Positions 25,853-35,195 are shown, counted from the first letter of the stretch. The stretch is DNA of 64,000 nt from Methylobacterium aerolatum (GCF_022179085.1 NZ_BPQE01000003.1:62001-126000), one strand, 5' to 3'. Notes: generated from the sequence alone by a model not told the origin. A program made the numbers and translations.

Positions 25853-27475
25853 ATGATACGCCTCGACAAGATAACAAAGCAGAACGGCAAGCAGCTCGTC
25901 TTCATCGAGGCGAGCGCCGCCCTCCAGCGCGGCGAGAAGATCGGCCTCGTGGGGCCGAACGGCGCCGGCAAGACCACCCTGTTCCGCATGATCACCGGCG
26001 AGGAGCAGCCCGACGAGGGGCAGGTCCAGTCCGAGCGCGGGGTCACCATCGGCTATTTCAGCCAGGATGTCGGCGAGATGAAGGGCCGCAGCGTCGTCGC
26101 GGAGGTGATGGACGGGGCGGGGCCGGTGAGCGAGGTCGCGGCTGAGCTGAACGAGTTGGGCGCGGCGCTGGCCGACCCGGACCGCGCCGACGAGATGGAT
26201 GCCCTGGTCGAGCGTTACGGTGAGGTCCAGGCCCGGTTCGAGGAACTCGACGGCTACGCCTTGGAGGGGAGGGCGCGGGAGACGCTCGACGGGCTCGGCT
26301 TCAGCCAGGAGATGATGGAGGGGGATGTCGGCGCCCTCTCCGGCGGCTGGAAGATGCGCGTGGCGCTCGCCCGCATCCTCCTGATGCGCCCCGACGCGAT
26401 GCTCCTCGACGAGCCTTCGAACCACCTCGACATCGAGAGCCTGATCTGGCTCGAGAACTTCCTGCGCGGCTATGACGGCGCCCTGCTCATGACCTCCCAC
26501 GATCGGGAGTTCATGAACCGCGTCGTCGGCAAGATCATCGAGATCGACGGCGGCAGCCTCACCACCTATTCCGGCGATTACGCCTTCTACGCGCAGCAGC
26601 GCCTCCAGAACGAGGCGCAGCGGCAGGCGCAGTACGAGCGCCAGCAGGCCATGCTCGCCAAGGAGATCCAGTTCATCGAGCGGTTCAAGGCCCGCGCCTC
26701 CCACGCGGCGCAGGTGCAGAGCCGGGTGAAGAAGCTCGACAAGATCGAGCGCGTGGAGCCGCCCCGCCGCCGCCAGTCGGTGGCCTTCGATTTCCAGCCG
26801 CCCCCGCGCTCGGGCGACGACGTGGTGATGATGAAGGGCGTGGCCAAGCGCTACGGCAGCCGGGCCATCTACGACGGGCTCGACTTCTCCATCCGCCGCA
26901 AGGAGCGGTGGTGCGTGATGGGCGTGAACGGCGCGGGCAAGTCGACGCTCCTGAAGCTCGTGACCGGCACCACGGCGCCGGATTCCGGCTCCGTGACGGT
27001 CGGCGGCAGCGTGAAGCTCGGCTACTTCGCTCAGCACGCCATGGACCTGCTCGACGGTGAGCGCACGGTGTTCGAGACCCTGGAGGATGCCTTCCCGCAG
27101 GCGGGGCAGGGGTCGCTGCGCACGCTCGCGGGCTGCTTCGGCTTCTCCGGCGACGACATCGAGAAGCGCTGCCGCGTGCTCTCCGGCGGCGAGAAGGCGC
27201 GCCTCGTCCTCGCCCTGATGCTCTACGACCCGCCGAACTTCCTCGTCCTCGACGAGCCCACCAACCACCTCGACATCGGCACCAAGGAGATGCTGGTGGA
27301 GGCGCTCGCCTCCTTCGAGGGGACGATGCTCTTCGTCTCCCACGACCGGCACTTCCTGGCGGCCCTGTCGAACCGGGTGCTGGAGATCACCCCCGAGGGC
27401 GCGCACCAGTACGGCGGCGGCTACACGGAATACGTGGCCAGCACCGGCCGGGAGGCGCCGGGCCTGCGCAGCTGA
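25853..27475 (+). CDS. ABC-F family ATPase
   Basis: 540 residues with two ABC cassettes and no membrane segment, as in ribosome-associated ABC-F proteins (EttA/Uup/YbiT group). Cassette 1: GPNGAGKTT, LSGGWKMRVALARILL, LLDEPSNHLD. Cassette 2: GVNGAGKST, LSGGEKARLVLALML, LVLDEPTNHLD. The linker between (about 230-310) is charged and helical, the P-site tRNA interaction motif. Start ATG 25853 gives MIRLDKITK; 20 upstream in-frame codons are unlike the family. Members modulate translation; which subfamily is not certain. Confidence 0.9.
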   Translation: MIRLDKITKQNGKQLVFIEASAALQRGEKIGLVGPNGAGKTTLFRMITGEEQPDEGQVQSERGVTIGYFSQDVGEMKGRSVVAEVMDGAGPVSEVAAELNELGAALADPDRADEMDALVERYGEVQARFEELDGYALEGRARETLDGLGFSQEMMEGDVGALSGGWKMRVALARILLMRPDAMLLDEPSNHLDIESLIWLENFLRGYDGALLMTSHDREFMNRVVGKIIEIDGGSLTTYSGDYAFYAQQRLQNEAQRQAQYERQQAMLAKEIQFIERFKARASHAAQVQSRVKKLDKIERVEPPRRRQSVAFDFQPPPRSGDDVVMMKGVAKRYGSRAIYDGLDFSIRRKERWCVMGVNGAGKSTLLKLVTGTTAPDSGSVTVGGSVKLGYFAQHAMDLLDGERTVFETLEDAFPQAGQGSLRTLAGCFGFSGDDIEKRCRVLSGGEKARLVLALMLYDPPNFLVLDEPTNHLDIGTKEMLVEALASFEGTMLFVSHDRHFLAALSNRVLEITPEGAHQYGGGYTEYVASTGREAPGLRS

Positions 27476-27488
27476 GGGAGGGGACGCG

Positions 27489-28481
27489 GTGGCGCAGGGC
27501 CTGACGCGGGACATCGCGGAGCGCTTCGCGGGCATCGCGCTCAGCCACGTCACCCGCGAATACCCGCACAAGCCGGGCATCGTCTTCGCCGGGCCGGACG
27601 ACCTGCGCGCGCCCTCGGCGATGCACCCGGTCTTCCACGGCAGCTTCGATTGGCATTCCTGCGTCCACGGCTACTGGCTGCTCGCCCGGCTCCTGCGGCT
27701 GTATCCCGGCCTCGGCCGGGCGGGGGAGATCCGTGCCCTGTTCGACCGGCAGTTGGTGCCGGAGAAGGTGGCCGGCGAATGCGCCACCATCGACGCGCCG
27801 GCCGCGCGGGGCTTCGAGCGTCCCTATGGCTGGGCGTGGCTCCTGACGTTGGCCGCCGAACTGCGCGGTGCCGAACAGGCGCGTTGGGGCGGGGCCCTGG
27901 CACCGCTGACGGAGCGGATCGCCACGCGCTTCGCGGACTTCCTGCCGATTGCCCCCTACCCCGTGCGGGTCGGCACGCACTTCAACACCGCCTTCGCCCT
28001 GCGACTCGCCGCCGACCACGCCGAGGGCGCGTTCCTCGACCTGCTGCGGGAGAGGGCGCTCGCTTGGTACGGCACGGATGCCGACTGTCCGGCCTGGGGC
28101 GAGCCGGGCGGCGACGACTTCCTGTCGCCCACCCTGATCGAGGCGGAGGCCCTGCGTCGCCTGCTGCCGCCCGACCGGTTCCGGCCCTGGTTCGACCGCT
28201 TCCTGCCCCGGCTCACCGAGGGGCGGCCCGCGAGCCTGTTCACCCCTGCCCTCGCCACCGACCGCAGCGACGGCAAGATCGCCCATCTCGACGGGCTGAA
28301 CCTCAGCCGGGCGTGGTGCTTCCGGGCGCTCTCCCGCGCCTTGCCGGCGGACGATGCCCGCCGGACGGCGATGGACGAGGCCGCCGACCGCCATCTCGCG
28401 GCGGCGATGCCGCACCTGACGGGCGACTACATGGGCGAGCACTGGCTCGCCAGCTTCGCGCTTCTGGCCCTGGAGGCCTGA
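27489..28481 (+). CDS. DUF2891-family protein
   Basis: 330 residues beginning with GTG 13 bases after the ABC-F stop, so probably co-transcribed. Typical family features: EYPHKPG, HPVFHGSFDWHSCVHGYWLL near residue 40, ERPYGWAWLL, GLNLSRAW and GDYMGEHWLASFALLAL at the end. The alternating helices suggest an alpha/alpha toroid, like many glycan-active proteins. No signal peptide. The biochemical function of the family is unknown. Confidence 0.85.
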   Translation: MAQGLTRDIAERFAGIALSHVTREYPHKPGIVFAGPDDLRAPSAMHPVFHGSFDWHSCVHGYWLLARLLRLYPGLGRAGEIRALFDRQLVPEKVAGECATIDAPAARGFERPYGWAWLLTLAAELRGAEQARWGGALAPLTERIATRFADFLPIAPYPVRVGTHFNTAFALRLAADHAEGAFLDLLRERALAWYGTDADCPAWGEPGGDDFLSPTLIEAEALRRLLPPDRFRPWFDRFLPRLTEGRPASLFTPALATDRSDGKIAHLDGLNLSRAWCFRALSRALPADDARRTAMDEAADRHLAAAMPHLTGDYMGEHWLASFALLALEA

Positions 28482-28573
28482 CGGGGCAGGGGACCTCCTG
28501 TCCCCTTCGCGCGCTTGGCCTCGACTCGATTGCGCACTAGCTTGTTCCCGAGCGAACCACGGGAGAGCGACCC

Positions 28574-29071
28574 ATGAGACACCCTGCTCGGCTGATCGCG
28601 GCAAGCCTAATGGCCCTTGCCGCCGGTGGCGGTTCGGGTTTCGCGCAGGGCGGCCATGACGGCCACGGCGCCGTCACCCTGCCGGATGCGGCCGCCGCGA
28701 CCTACCAGAAGGGACCGCCGAACCTGCCGAAGGGCACGCAGATCAGCCTCGTCTCGGGCGACCCGTCCAAGCCCGGTCCCTTCGTCCTGCGGGTGAAGTT
28801 CCCGGCCGACACGGTGATCGCGCCCCACACCCATTCCGAGGCCGAGACGCTGACGATCCTCTCGGGGTCGATCTACCATGAGCACGGCAGGACCATCGAC
28901 AAGGCGGCGGGCAAGGAGCTGCGCGCGGGCGGCTTCGTCTACCTGCCCAAGGACATGCCGCACTCGCTCTGGACCACGGACCAGCCCGTGGAGTTGCAGG
29001 TCAACGGCTCCGGTCCCTTCGGCCTGAACTACATCAACCCCGCCGACGACCCGAGCAAGGCCGCGAACTAG
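28574..29071 (+). CDS. Secreted cupin-domain protein
   Basis: 165 residues. A signal peptide is evident (RLIAASLMALAAGGGSGFAQ), so it is periplasmic. The cupin core holds APHTHSEAETLTILSGSIYH, with metal-binding His and Glu of cupin motif 1, and LPKDMPHSLW as motif 2. Such small periplasmic cupins are common in Methylobacterium; substrate unknown. A clear AUG start with GGGAGAGCG upstream. Confidence 0.85.
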   Translation: MRHPARLIAASLMALAAGGGSGFAQGGHDGHGAVTLPDAAAATYQKGPPNLPKGTQISLVSGDPSKPGPFVLRVKFPADTVIAPHTHSEAETLTILSGSIYHEHGRTIDKAAGKELRAGGFVYLPKDMPHSLWTTDQPVELQVNGSGPFGLNYINPADDPSKAAN

Positions 29072-29124
29072 CATCCGAGCCGACGTCGATCGGCTTGAGC
29101 CACACCCGTCGATAGCTCCCTCGA

Positions 29125-29501
29125 CGTCTGTGCGAACGCCGTGAAGCAATCCGGGGATGCGCATCGTTCGAAAGCGTCCCGCCACCCTGGATTGCTTCGC
29201 TGTCGCTCGCAAAGACGGAGATGCGGGAGCGAACTCGGCCCTGTCCGGCTCCGGCCGGCTCGCGAGCCCCGTCATTGCGAACGTAGTGAAGCAATCCAGG
29301 GCTGCGCATCGTTCGGAAGCGTCCCGCTCTTGGATTGCTTCGCTGTCGCTCGCAAAGACGGAGATGCTTGAGCCGAACTCGGGCGGGTCCGGTTCTGGCC
29401 GGCTTGCGGGCCTCCGTCATTGCGAACGCCGTGAAGCAATCCGGGGATGCGCATCGTTCGGAAGCGTCCCGCCACCCTGGATTGCTTCGCTCGCCAGGAC
29501 G
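29125..29501. repeat. Tandem array of a 145-bp unit carrying the dispersed inverted repeat
   Basis: Three copies of the CGTCxxTGCGAACG ... TTGCTTCGCT ... element begin at 29125, 29270 and 29415, exactly 145 bases apart. The ~52-base spacers also resemble each other (both contain GAACTCGG and CCGGC blocks), so the unit is the element plus spacer, duplicated in tandem. The array fills the gap between the convergent cupin and mnmE genes. Confidence 0.85.
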
Positions 29502-29533
29502 GGAGGAGATCACGGATCGGTCGAGGTGCCTCC

Positions 29534-30838
29534 TCACTTCCCGATACAGAAGCCGGCAAACAAACGGTCCAGAATATCCTCGACACCCACATGGCCGCCG
29601 ATTTCGCCGAGCGCACGGACGGCGAGCCGCAGGTCCTCGGCCACGAGTTCCGGGGGACCGCCACCGAGCAGGCGGTCCAGATGGCCGAGGCAGCGCTCCA
29701 GGGCGTCCCGGTGGCGCGCGCGGGTGATGAGGGCATCGCCCTGGCCGAGCCCGCCCTCCACGCGGGCGCGCAGGGCATCGATCAGGGCGGACAGGCCCTG
29801 GCCCGTCCGCGCCGACACGGCGAGGCCGGAGGGCGCGCCGGTCAGCAGGTCCGCCTTGGTCCATACCGGCAGGGCAGGGGTCTCGCCGGTCTCGGGCGGC
29901 GTGCCCCCCGGCGGCACGAGCGCCAGCACGAGGTCCGCCTGCGCGATGCGGGCGCGGCTGCGGCGGATGCCCTCCGCCTCCACCGCCTCGTCCGTCTCCC
30001 GCAGGCCCGCCGTATCGACCAGCACCACCGGGAGGCCATCGAGATCGAGGCGGACCTCGATGGCGTCGCGCGTCGTGCCCGGTCTGTCGGAGACGATGGC
30101 CGCGTCGCGCTGCGCGAGGGCGTTGAGCAGGGTGGATTTGCCGGCATTCGGCGCGCCCGCCAGCACCACCCAGAAGCCGTCGCGCAGGCGTTCGCCCCGG
30201 CGCCCGTCCGCCAACGCAGCCGCGATGGCCGCGCGCAGGGCTTTGACCCGGCCGGTCAGGGCGGCATCGAGGCCCTCGTCGTCGACGTCGCCCTCGTCGG
30301 AGAAGTCGAGGGCGGCCTCGGCCCCGGCGAGGCAGGCGATAGCCTCGTCCCGCCACGCTGCCACTTGGCGGCTCAGCACGCCGTCGAGCTGCCGCAGGGC
30401 CTGGCGGCGCTGGCCCTCGGTCTCGGCGTCGATGAGGTCCGCAACGCCCTCGGCTTCCGCGAGGTCCATCCGGCCGTTCAGGACCGCCCGGCGGGTGAAC
30501 TCCCCGGGCCGGGCCAGCCGGCAACCGGGGATTCGCCCGAGGGCCGCCAGAACGCCGGCCCGCACGGCGCTTCCGCCATGGAGGTGCAACTCCGCCATGT
30601 CCTCGCCGCTGTAGGTCGCCGGGCCTGGAAAGAACGCGACGAGGGCCTTGTCGAGAACCGTGCCGTCCGCCGGATCGCGCAGGGTGCGCAGCGACAGCCG
30701 CCGCGCGGGGGGAGGGGCACCGCCGAGGGCCATGAGCGCCGCCCCGGCCTGCGGACCGCTGACGCGGATCACCGCCACCGCCGCCCGGCCGAACCCGGTC
30801 GCCGGGGCGAAGAGCGTCTCGGCGGCGGCCTCGCCCAT
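29534..30838 (-). CDS. mnmE: tRNA modification GTPase MnmE
   Basis: 434 residues. With MnmG it makes the 5-carboxymethylaminomethyl modification of wobble uridine. N-terminal folate-binding domain (about 1-115: ATGFGRAAVAVIRVSGP, HGGSAVRAGVL). G domain about 210-360 with GAPNAGKSTLLN, DTAGL and TKAD. The C-terminal helical domain ends in FCIGK, the conserved CxGK with the essential Cys. Start ATG 30838, preceded by GGAGGGGA. In relatives it precedes mnmG directly; here it is on the opposite strand, 5 kb away. Confidence 0.96.
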   Translation of the reverse strand: MGEAAAETLFAPATGFGRAAVAVIRVSGPQAGAALMALGGAPPPARRLSLRTLRDPADGTVLDKALVAFFPGPATYSGEDMAELHLHGGSAVRAGVLAALGRIPGCRLARPGEFTRRAVLNGRMDLAEAEGVADLIDAETEGQRRQALRQLDGVLSRQVAAWRDEAIACLAGAEAALDFSDEGDVDDEGLDAALTGRVKALRAAIAAALADGRRGERLRDGFWVVLAGAPNAGKSTLLNALAQRDAAIVSDRPGTTRDAIEVRLDLDGLPVVLVDTAGLRETDEAVEAEGIRRSRARIAQADLVLALVPPGGTPPETGETPALPVWTKADLLTGAPSGLAVSARTGQGLSALIDALRARVEGGLGQGDALITRARHRDALERCLGHLDRLLGGGPPELVAEDLRLAVRALGEIGGHVGVEDILDRLFAGFCIGK

Positions 30839-30953
30839 GTCCCGTCTCCCCTCCGTGCCGTGAGTTCCGGCGCGCTCCCTACCATGCCCCTCGCCCCGCA
30901 ACAGCCGCAAAGCCGGATCACGGAAGGGGCTTCTGCCCGTGGAGACGGATGCC

Positions 30954-31835
30954 ATGGCGTCGTACACCCGCCGCGCGGTCTGGACCGGCCTGCTGGCCGC
31001 CACCGCCGTCCCTGTCCCTGCCCTGAGCGATGACGAGGCCGGGGCGCGCTTCAAGGCCATCGAGGCCGGCACCGGAGGCCGGCTCGGGGTGAGCGTGGCG
31101 GGGGAGGGCTTCACCCCCCTCCTGTGGCGAGCGGATGAACGGTTCGCATTCTGCAGCACGTTCAAGGTCCTGGCGGCGGCGGCCGTCCTCGCCCGAATCG
31201 ATGCCGGCGCGGTGCGGCTCGATCAGGCGCTGCCGCTCCGCGAGGCGGATCTCTTGAGCTACGCGCCGGTCTGCCGGAAGGCGTTCACCGAAGGCCGCGG
31301 AAGCCTGACCGTTGCCGAAGCCTGCGAGGCGGCGATCGTCTGGAGCGACAACACCGCGGCCAATCTCCAGTTCGCCCTTCTGGGCGGACCGGAGGCTCTG
31401 ACGCGATGGGTGCGCGGCATCGGCGACACGGTGACCCGGTTCGACCGGACGGAAATGGATCTCAATACGGCCATCCCGGGCGATCCCCGGGACACGACCT
31501 TCCCCACCGCGATGCGCGAGACCCTGCGTAGGGTTCTCCTCGGGACGGTGCTGACGCCGGAGTCGCGGGGGCGGCTGGAGGCATGGATGGTCGGAGGCCA
31601 AACGGGTTTCAAGCGTCTCCGGGCGGGCCTTCCCGCCGCCTGGACCGTCGGCGACAAGACAGGCACCGGCGGCGGCGACACCGGCACCTACAACGACGTG
31701 GCGATCATCCGCCCGCCGGACAGGGCTCCCCTCATCGCCACGGTTTTCCTCACCCGTGCGACGGCGACCCCGGAGGTCTGCGACGCCGCCCACGCCGAGA
31801 TCGGGCGGTTGATCGCGGCCCGCATCCCGCGGTAG
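30954..31835 (+). CDS. bla: Class A beta-lactamase
   Basis: 293 residues with an N-terminal export signal (RRAVWTGLLAATAVPVPA; the twin Arg may mean Tat export). All Ambler class A motifs are present: CSTFK (Ser70-Lys73), SDN (130-132), EMDLN (Glu166-Asn170 loop) and KTGTGG (234). So a functional periplasmic penicillinase-type serine enzyme is expected. ATG 30954 is used; GTG at 30939 is in frame and has an equally weak ribosome site. No AmpR-type regulator or mobile element is beside it, so it looks like a resident chromosomal gene inserted between mnmE and ybaK. Confidence 0.93.
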   Translation: MASYTRRAVWTGLLAATAVPVPALSDDEAGARFKAIEAGTGGRLGVSVAGEGFTPLLWRADERFAFCSTFKVLAAAAVLARIDAGAVRLDQALPLREADLLSYAPVCRKAFTEGRGSLTVAEACEAAIVWSDNTAANLQFALLGGPEALTRWVRGIGDTVTRFDRTEMDLNTAIPGDPRDTTFPTAMRETLRRVLLGTVLTPESRGRLEAWMVGGQTGFKRLRAGLPAAWTVGDKTGTGGGDTGTYNDVAIIRPPDRAPLIATVFLTRATATPEVCDAAHAEIGRLIAARIPR

Positions 31836-31882
31836 GCCGCGGCCGCGTTGCCGGAGCAGGCGGCCGTCCCTAGGATCGCGCC

Positions 31883-32362
31883 ATGGCTCCGAAGACGACC
31901 CGCGCGACCCAGGCCCTCGACAGGCTGGGCCTGCGCTACACCCTCCACAGCTACGACTACGACGGCGATGCGCCCCGGATCGGCCTCCAGGCTGCCGAGG
32001 CGCTGGGCGTGCCGCCCTCCCGGGTGCTGAAGACGCTGATGGCCGCCGTCGATGGGCGCACCGTGTGCCTGCTCCTGGCCTCGGATCGGGAGGCCGCGAT
32101 GAAGCGGGTGGCGGCGGCCTTCGGCGGCAAGTCCGCAGCGATGCTGAAGCCCGCCGACGCCGAGCGCCTGACGGGCTATCATGTCGGCGGCATCAGTCCG
32201 CTCGGCCAGAAACGGGCCTTCGCCACCGCGATCGATGCGGGATCGCTTACGGTGCCGGAGGCCGAGATCCACATCAACGGGGGAGGGCGCGGCCTCCAGA
32301 TTCGCCTCACGGAGCACGATCTCGTCGTGGCGCTCGGCCCGCAGGTCGTGGCGCTGAGCTGA
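31883..32362 (+). CDS. ybaK: YbaK-family aminoacyl-tRNA deacylase
   Basis: 159 residues, the YbaK/ProX-like editing fold that hydrolyses Cys-tRNA(Pro) in trans. Family pattern: LDRLGLRYTLHSYDYD, AAEALGVPPSRVLKTLM with the conserved Lys50, then GYHVGGISPLGQKRAFATAI and EIHINGGGRGLQIRL. It starts 47 bases after the beta-lactamase stop and could be co-transcribed. Confidence 0.9.
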   Translation: MAPKTTRATQALDRLGLRYTLHSYDYDGDAPRIGLQAAEALGVPPSRVLKTLMAAVDGRTVCLLLASDREAAMKRVAAAFGGKSAAMLKPADAERLTGYHVGGISPLGQKRAFATAIDAGSLTVPEAEIHINGGGRGLQIRLTEHDLVVALGPQVVALS

Positions 32363-32430
32363 GCTTGCGGCCCGCACTTAAGCCTTCGTTTACCCTGTCG
32401 CCGGCACCGTGCCGGGTCTTTAGGTGACGG

Positions 32431-32823
32431 GTGGAGCGGGCGGTGCGGTCGAGCGTGCGGATGGCGCTGCCCCTGATGCTGCTCGCCGGTGCGGCGGTCG
32501 CGGCGGACCTGTTCGAGCCCGGCCCCTCCGCCTTTTCCTACGGTGCCCCCCCTCCCGGCGCGTTCCCGCCCGAGGCGCCCCCCGCGCCCCGCTACTTCCC
32601 GCGGGGAGACGGCAGCGACTCCGAGCCGGGCGTGGTGTCCCTGCCGCGGCGGATCGTGGCGCGCTGCCAGCCGCGTCGCGCACCGGTGCCGACCAACGCG
32701 CCGGACGATCCGAGCTATGTCGGCTCCCCCTACGGTTTGGGCAAGCCGAGCTATTACGGCTTCACGCCGCCGACCGGCATCGACGATCCCTACGGCCGGT
32801 CCCTCCTGCCCTACTGCCGCTGA
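32431..32823 (+). CDS. Small exported protein, Pro-rich
   Basis: 130 residues from a GTG start, or 120 from an ATG at 32461. The N-terminus is a signal peptide (MALPLMLLAGAAVAADLF). The mature protein is Pro/Gly/Tyr-rich and low in hydrophobics, with two Cys (ARCQPRRAP and the C-terminal YCR) that could form a disulfide. No domain recognised; periplasmic or secreted. Confidence 0.65.
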   Translation: MERAVRSSVRMALPLMLLAGAAVAADLFEPGPSAFSYGAPPPGAFPPEAPPAPRYFPRGDGSDSEPGVVSLPRRIVARCQPRRAPVPTNAPDDPSYVGSPYGLGKPSYYGFTPPTGIDDPYGRSLLPYCR

Positions 32824-32898
32824 GCGAAACGCCGCTTGGAGCCGCCCCGCCGAGGGCCTAGATCGTGCGCCGAACCTCCACGGGCCACGGCGGCGACG

Positions 32899-33744
32899 AT
32901 GACAGCGAACCCCCTCCCTCTCTCGGATCTCGCGACCCTCCGCGCGACCGTCGCCGCGTGGCGGGCGGAGGGCGAGCAGGTGGCCCTGGTGCCGACCATG
33001 GGCGCTCTGCATGAGGGGCACCTGAGGCTGGTGGCGGAGGCCCGCCGGCGCGCCCGGCGCGTGGTCGTCAGCATCTTCGTCAACCCGACGCAGTTCGGCC
33101 CGACGGAGGACTTCTCCCGCTACCCACGGGACGTGACGGCCGACCTCGCGGCGCTGGCGGGCGCGGGGGCGGACGCCGCCTGGACGCCGGACGTGGCCAC
33201 GATGTATCCGCCGGGCTTCGCCACACGCATTGAGGTTTCGGGGCTGACGGAGGGGCTCTGCGGGCCGTTGCGGCCGGGGCACTTCTCCGGCGTCGCCACC
33301 GTGGTGACCAAGCTCCTGAACCAAGTGCAGCCTCACATTGCGCTGTTCGGCGAGAAAGACTTCCAGCAGCTGCGGGTCATTCAGCGGACGGTGGCCGACC
33401 TCGATCTCCCCGTCGTCATCGAGGGCGTTCCGACCATCCGCGAGGCGGACGGCTTGGCCCTGTCCTCCCGCAACCGCTACCTCTCCGCCGACGAGCGACG
33501 CGTGGCACCCGCGCTCCACGAAGCGCTGAGCGGCATCGCGAAGGCGGCGCGCACCGGGGCGCCGGTGGCGCCGCTCGTGGCGGACGGCGCGGCGCGACTC
33601 GCGGCAGCCGGCTTCACGGTGCAGTACCTGGCGGTGTGCGATGCGGAGACCCTGGCTGCCGTCGAGACGGTGACCGCCCCGGCCCGCGTCCTCGTGGCGG
33701 CCTATCTCGGCCGGACACGCCTCATCGACAACGTCGCGGTCTGA
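32899..33744 (+). CDS. panC: Pantothenate synthetase
   Basis: 281 residues. It joins pantoate and beta-alanine with ATP in pantothenate synthesis. Visible: VPTMGALHEGHLRLV (HIGH-type ATP motif, about 33-47), SIFVNPTQFGPTEDFSRYPR, FSGVATVVTKLLNQVQP, LFGEKDFQQL and LSSRNRYLS. Start ATG 32899; the 21 codons before it are not protein-like. panB is not adjacent. Confidence 0.95.
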   Translation: MTANPLPLSDLATLRATVAAWRAEGEQVALVPTMGALHEGHLRLVAEARRRARRVVVSIFVNPTQFGPTEDFSRYPRDVTADLAALAGAGADAAWTPDVATMYPPGFATRIEVSGLTEGLCGPLRPGHFSGVATVVTKLLNQVQPHIALFGEKDFQQLRVIQRTVADLDLPVVIEGVPTIREADGLALSSRNRYLSADERRVAPALHEALSGIAKAARTGAPVAPLVADGAARLAAAGFTVQYLAVCDAETLAAVETVTAPARVLVAAYLGRTRLIDNVAV

Positions 33745-33746
33745 TC

Positions 33747-35195
33747 TCAGCCCGCCCGGCGGAGGACGGAGCGGAAGGGCCGCCGTTCCGGCGTCGGATC
33801 GTCCTGCGGCGGCGGCGGCTCGTCGGGGGAGGGGTCGCTCAGGATCTCCCCCCGCACCGGCCGCGCCGGAGCGAAGGCCGTTCCCTGCGCATAGGGGATG
33901 TTCAGGTCGATGAGATCGGGCACGTCCGCCTCGTTGCCGACCTCGGTCACCACGAAGCGGATTCGCGCCCGGGCCAGGGCGGGAGCGAGGTCCTCGACGG
34001 CGATGTCGCTCAGGCGGGAGAGGGGGGTCGTGGGCCGGAGCAGCAGGGCGGCGGGCACCTTCACCTGACCGATGCTGTTGGCGGCGAGTTCCCCCGCATC
34101 GAAACGCAGGTCGTCCGGCCGGTCGAGGCAGAAGCCGATCCGGCCCCGCAGGGCGGCGAGGAGGCCGAGCTGCCCGGCATCGAGGCCGCGCCAGCTTTCC
34201 TGCGGCAGGGCGATCTCCAGCCCGGCAAGGGCCTGATCGTCTCCGGCGATCCGCGCGATGTCCTTCAGGAAGCCCGGCTCGAACAGGGACAGGGGCGACA
34301 GGGCGTAGGTGACGCGCGCATCGCTGCCCCGCCGCCCGAGATGGCGCACGATCGTGCCCGCCCGGTGCAGCATACGGCGGTCGAGTTCGGTGGTGCGGCC
34401 ATGCCGTTCGAGGGCGGGGAGGAAGTGCTCCGGCTCCAGGGTCAGGTCCTCGATCCGCAGCCGCGCCAGGGCCTCGTAGGCGACGACCTTCCGCTGCGGC
34501 AGGGACACGACAGGCTGGAGGTAGACCTCCACCCGCCCCGCCTCGAAGGCGGCGAGGATCGCTCCCTCTCCTGGGCCCACCGGATGGGAGGCAGGGCGCG
34601 GCGGGATCGGACGCGGGGGAATTCGCGCGGGGGGCAGGGGCTGCGGCTCGTGCTGTGCCTGGAGGTCCGCAAAGGCCGGGGACGGCTCCACCGGCGGCGC
34701 GATGAGGGGCGCGCGGGCGACGGTGGCGGCGGCGATGGGGGGGCGCGGCGCGGGCGCCGGCAGGATCGCCGTTCGCGCCTCGGCGGCGACGACCTGCGCG
34801 CGCAGCCCGGCGATTTCGCTGTCCTGGCTGCGCACCACGCCGCTCAGGTCCCGCACGATGCCGCTCAGAAGGCCGATCTCGACGGTCAGCTCCTGGATGT
34901 CGGAGTGGAGTCCGTCGGTGGCGGGCGCGGCCGGTCCGGCCTGTTTCGCCTCCTCGAGCGCGAGGAGGCGCTGGGACAGGATCCCGACTTCCTGGGAGAG
35001 CTTGTCGCAGCGCTTACCGACCCGCGACAGGCGGAACTGTGCGATCCCTGCGACGGCGAGGGCCATCGCGCCTGTGCCCAGGGCGCTCCACATCGGCGCG
35101 ATGACGGCCAGGGGCGCGAGGGTGACGACCCCGAGCAGCGAGAGGCTCCACAGCCCTGCAGTGCGGCCGGAGGCCCGCGCCATCGTCGTCTTCAT
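33747..35195 (-). CDS. Membrane-anchored protein with degenerate EAL domain
   Basis: 482 residues. Two N-terminal membrane helices (LWSLSLLGVVTLAPLAVIAP, then LGTGAMALAVAGIAQF), a coiled coil (about 65-140, LSQEVGILSQRLLALEE), a Pro-rich linker, and a C-terminal EAL domain (about 235-465). EAL itself is kept (VVAYEALARLRIED). Other catalytic positions of c-di-GMP phosphodiesterases are altered: YALSP replaces the NxS motif, LEIALPQES replaces ELTES, no DDFG, and TEVGNEAD replaces EGVE. It probably binds rather than hydrolyses, or is purely structural. Its stop lies two bases from that of convergent panC. Confidence 0.85.
   Translation of the reverse strand: MKTTMARASGRTAGLWSLSLLGVVTLAPLAVIAPMWSALGTGAMALAVAGIAQFRLSRVGKRCDKLSQEVGILSQRLLALEEAKQAGPAAPATDGLHSDIQELTVEIGLLSGIVRDLSGVVRSQDSEIAGLRAQVVAAEARTAILPAPAPRPPIAAATVARAPLIAPPVEPSPAFADLQAQHEPQPLPPARIPPRPIPPRPASHPVGPGEGAILAAFEAGRVEVYLQPVVSLPQRKVVAYEALARLRIEDLTLEPEHFLPALERHGRTTELDRRMLHRAGTIVRHLGRRGSDARVTYALSPLSLFEPGFLKDIARIAGDDQALAGLEIALPQESWRGLDAGQLGLLAALRGRIGFCLDRPDDLRFDAGELAANSIGQVKVPAALLLRPTTPLSRLSDIAVEDLAPALARARIRFVVTEVGNEADVPDLIDLNIPYAQGTAFAPARPVRGEILSDPSPDEPPPPQDDPTPERRPFRSVLRRAG

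Noticed and set aside
25439-27580. 713-codon minus-strand frame across the ABC-F gene
   Set aside because: Most of it is antisense to the ABC-F ATPase. Only the last 89 codons (from 25708) look like a real protein, and those are annotated.
29125-29501. CRISPR array because of regular repeats
   Set aside because: The units are ~145 bp with an internal palindrome of ~90 bp and similar spacers; a CRISPR has short repeats and unique spacers, and no cas genes are nearby.
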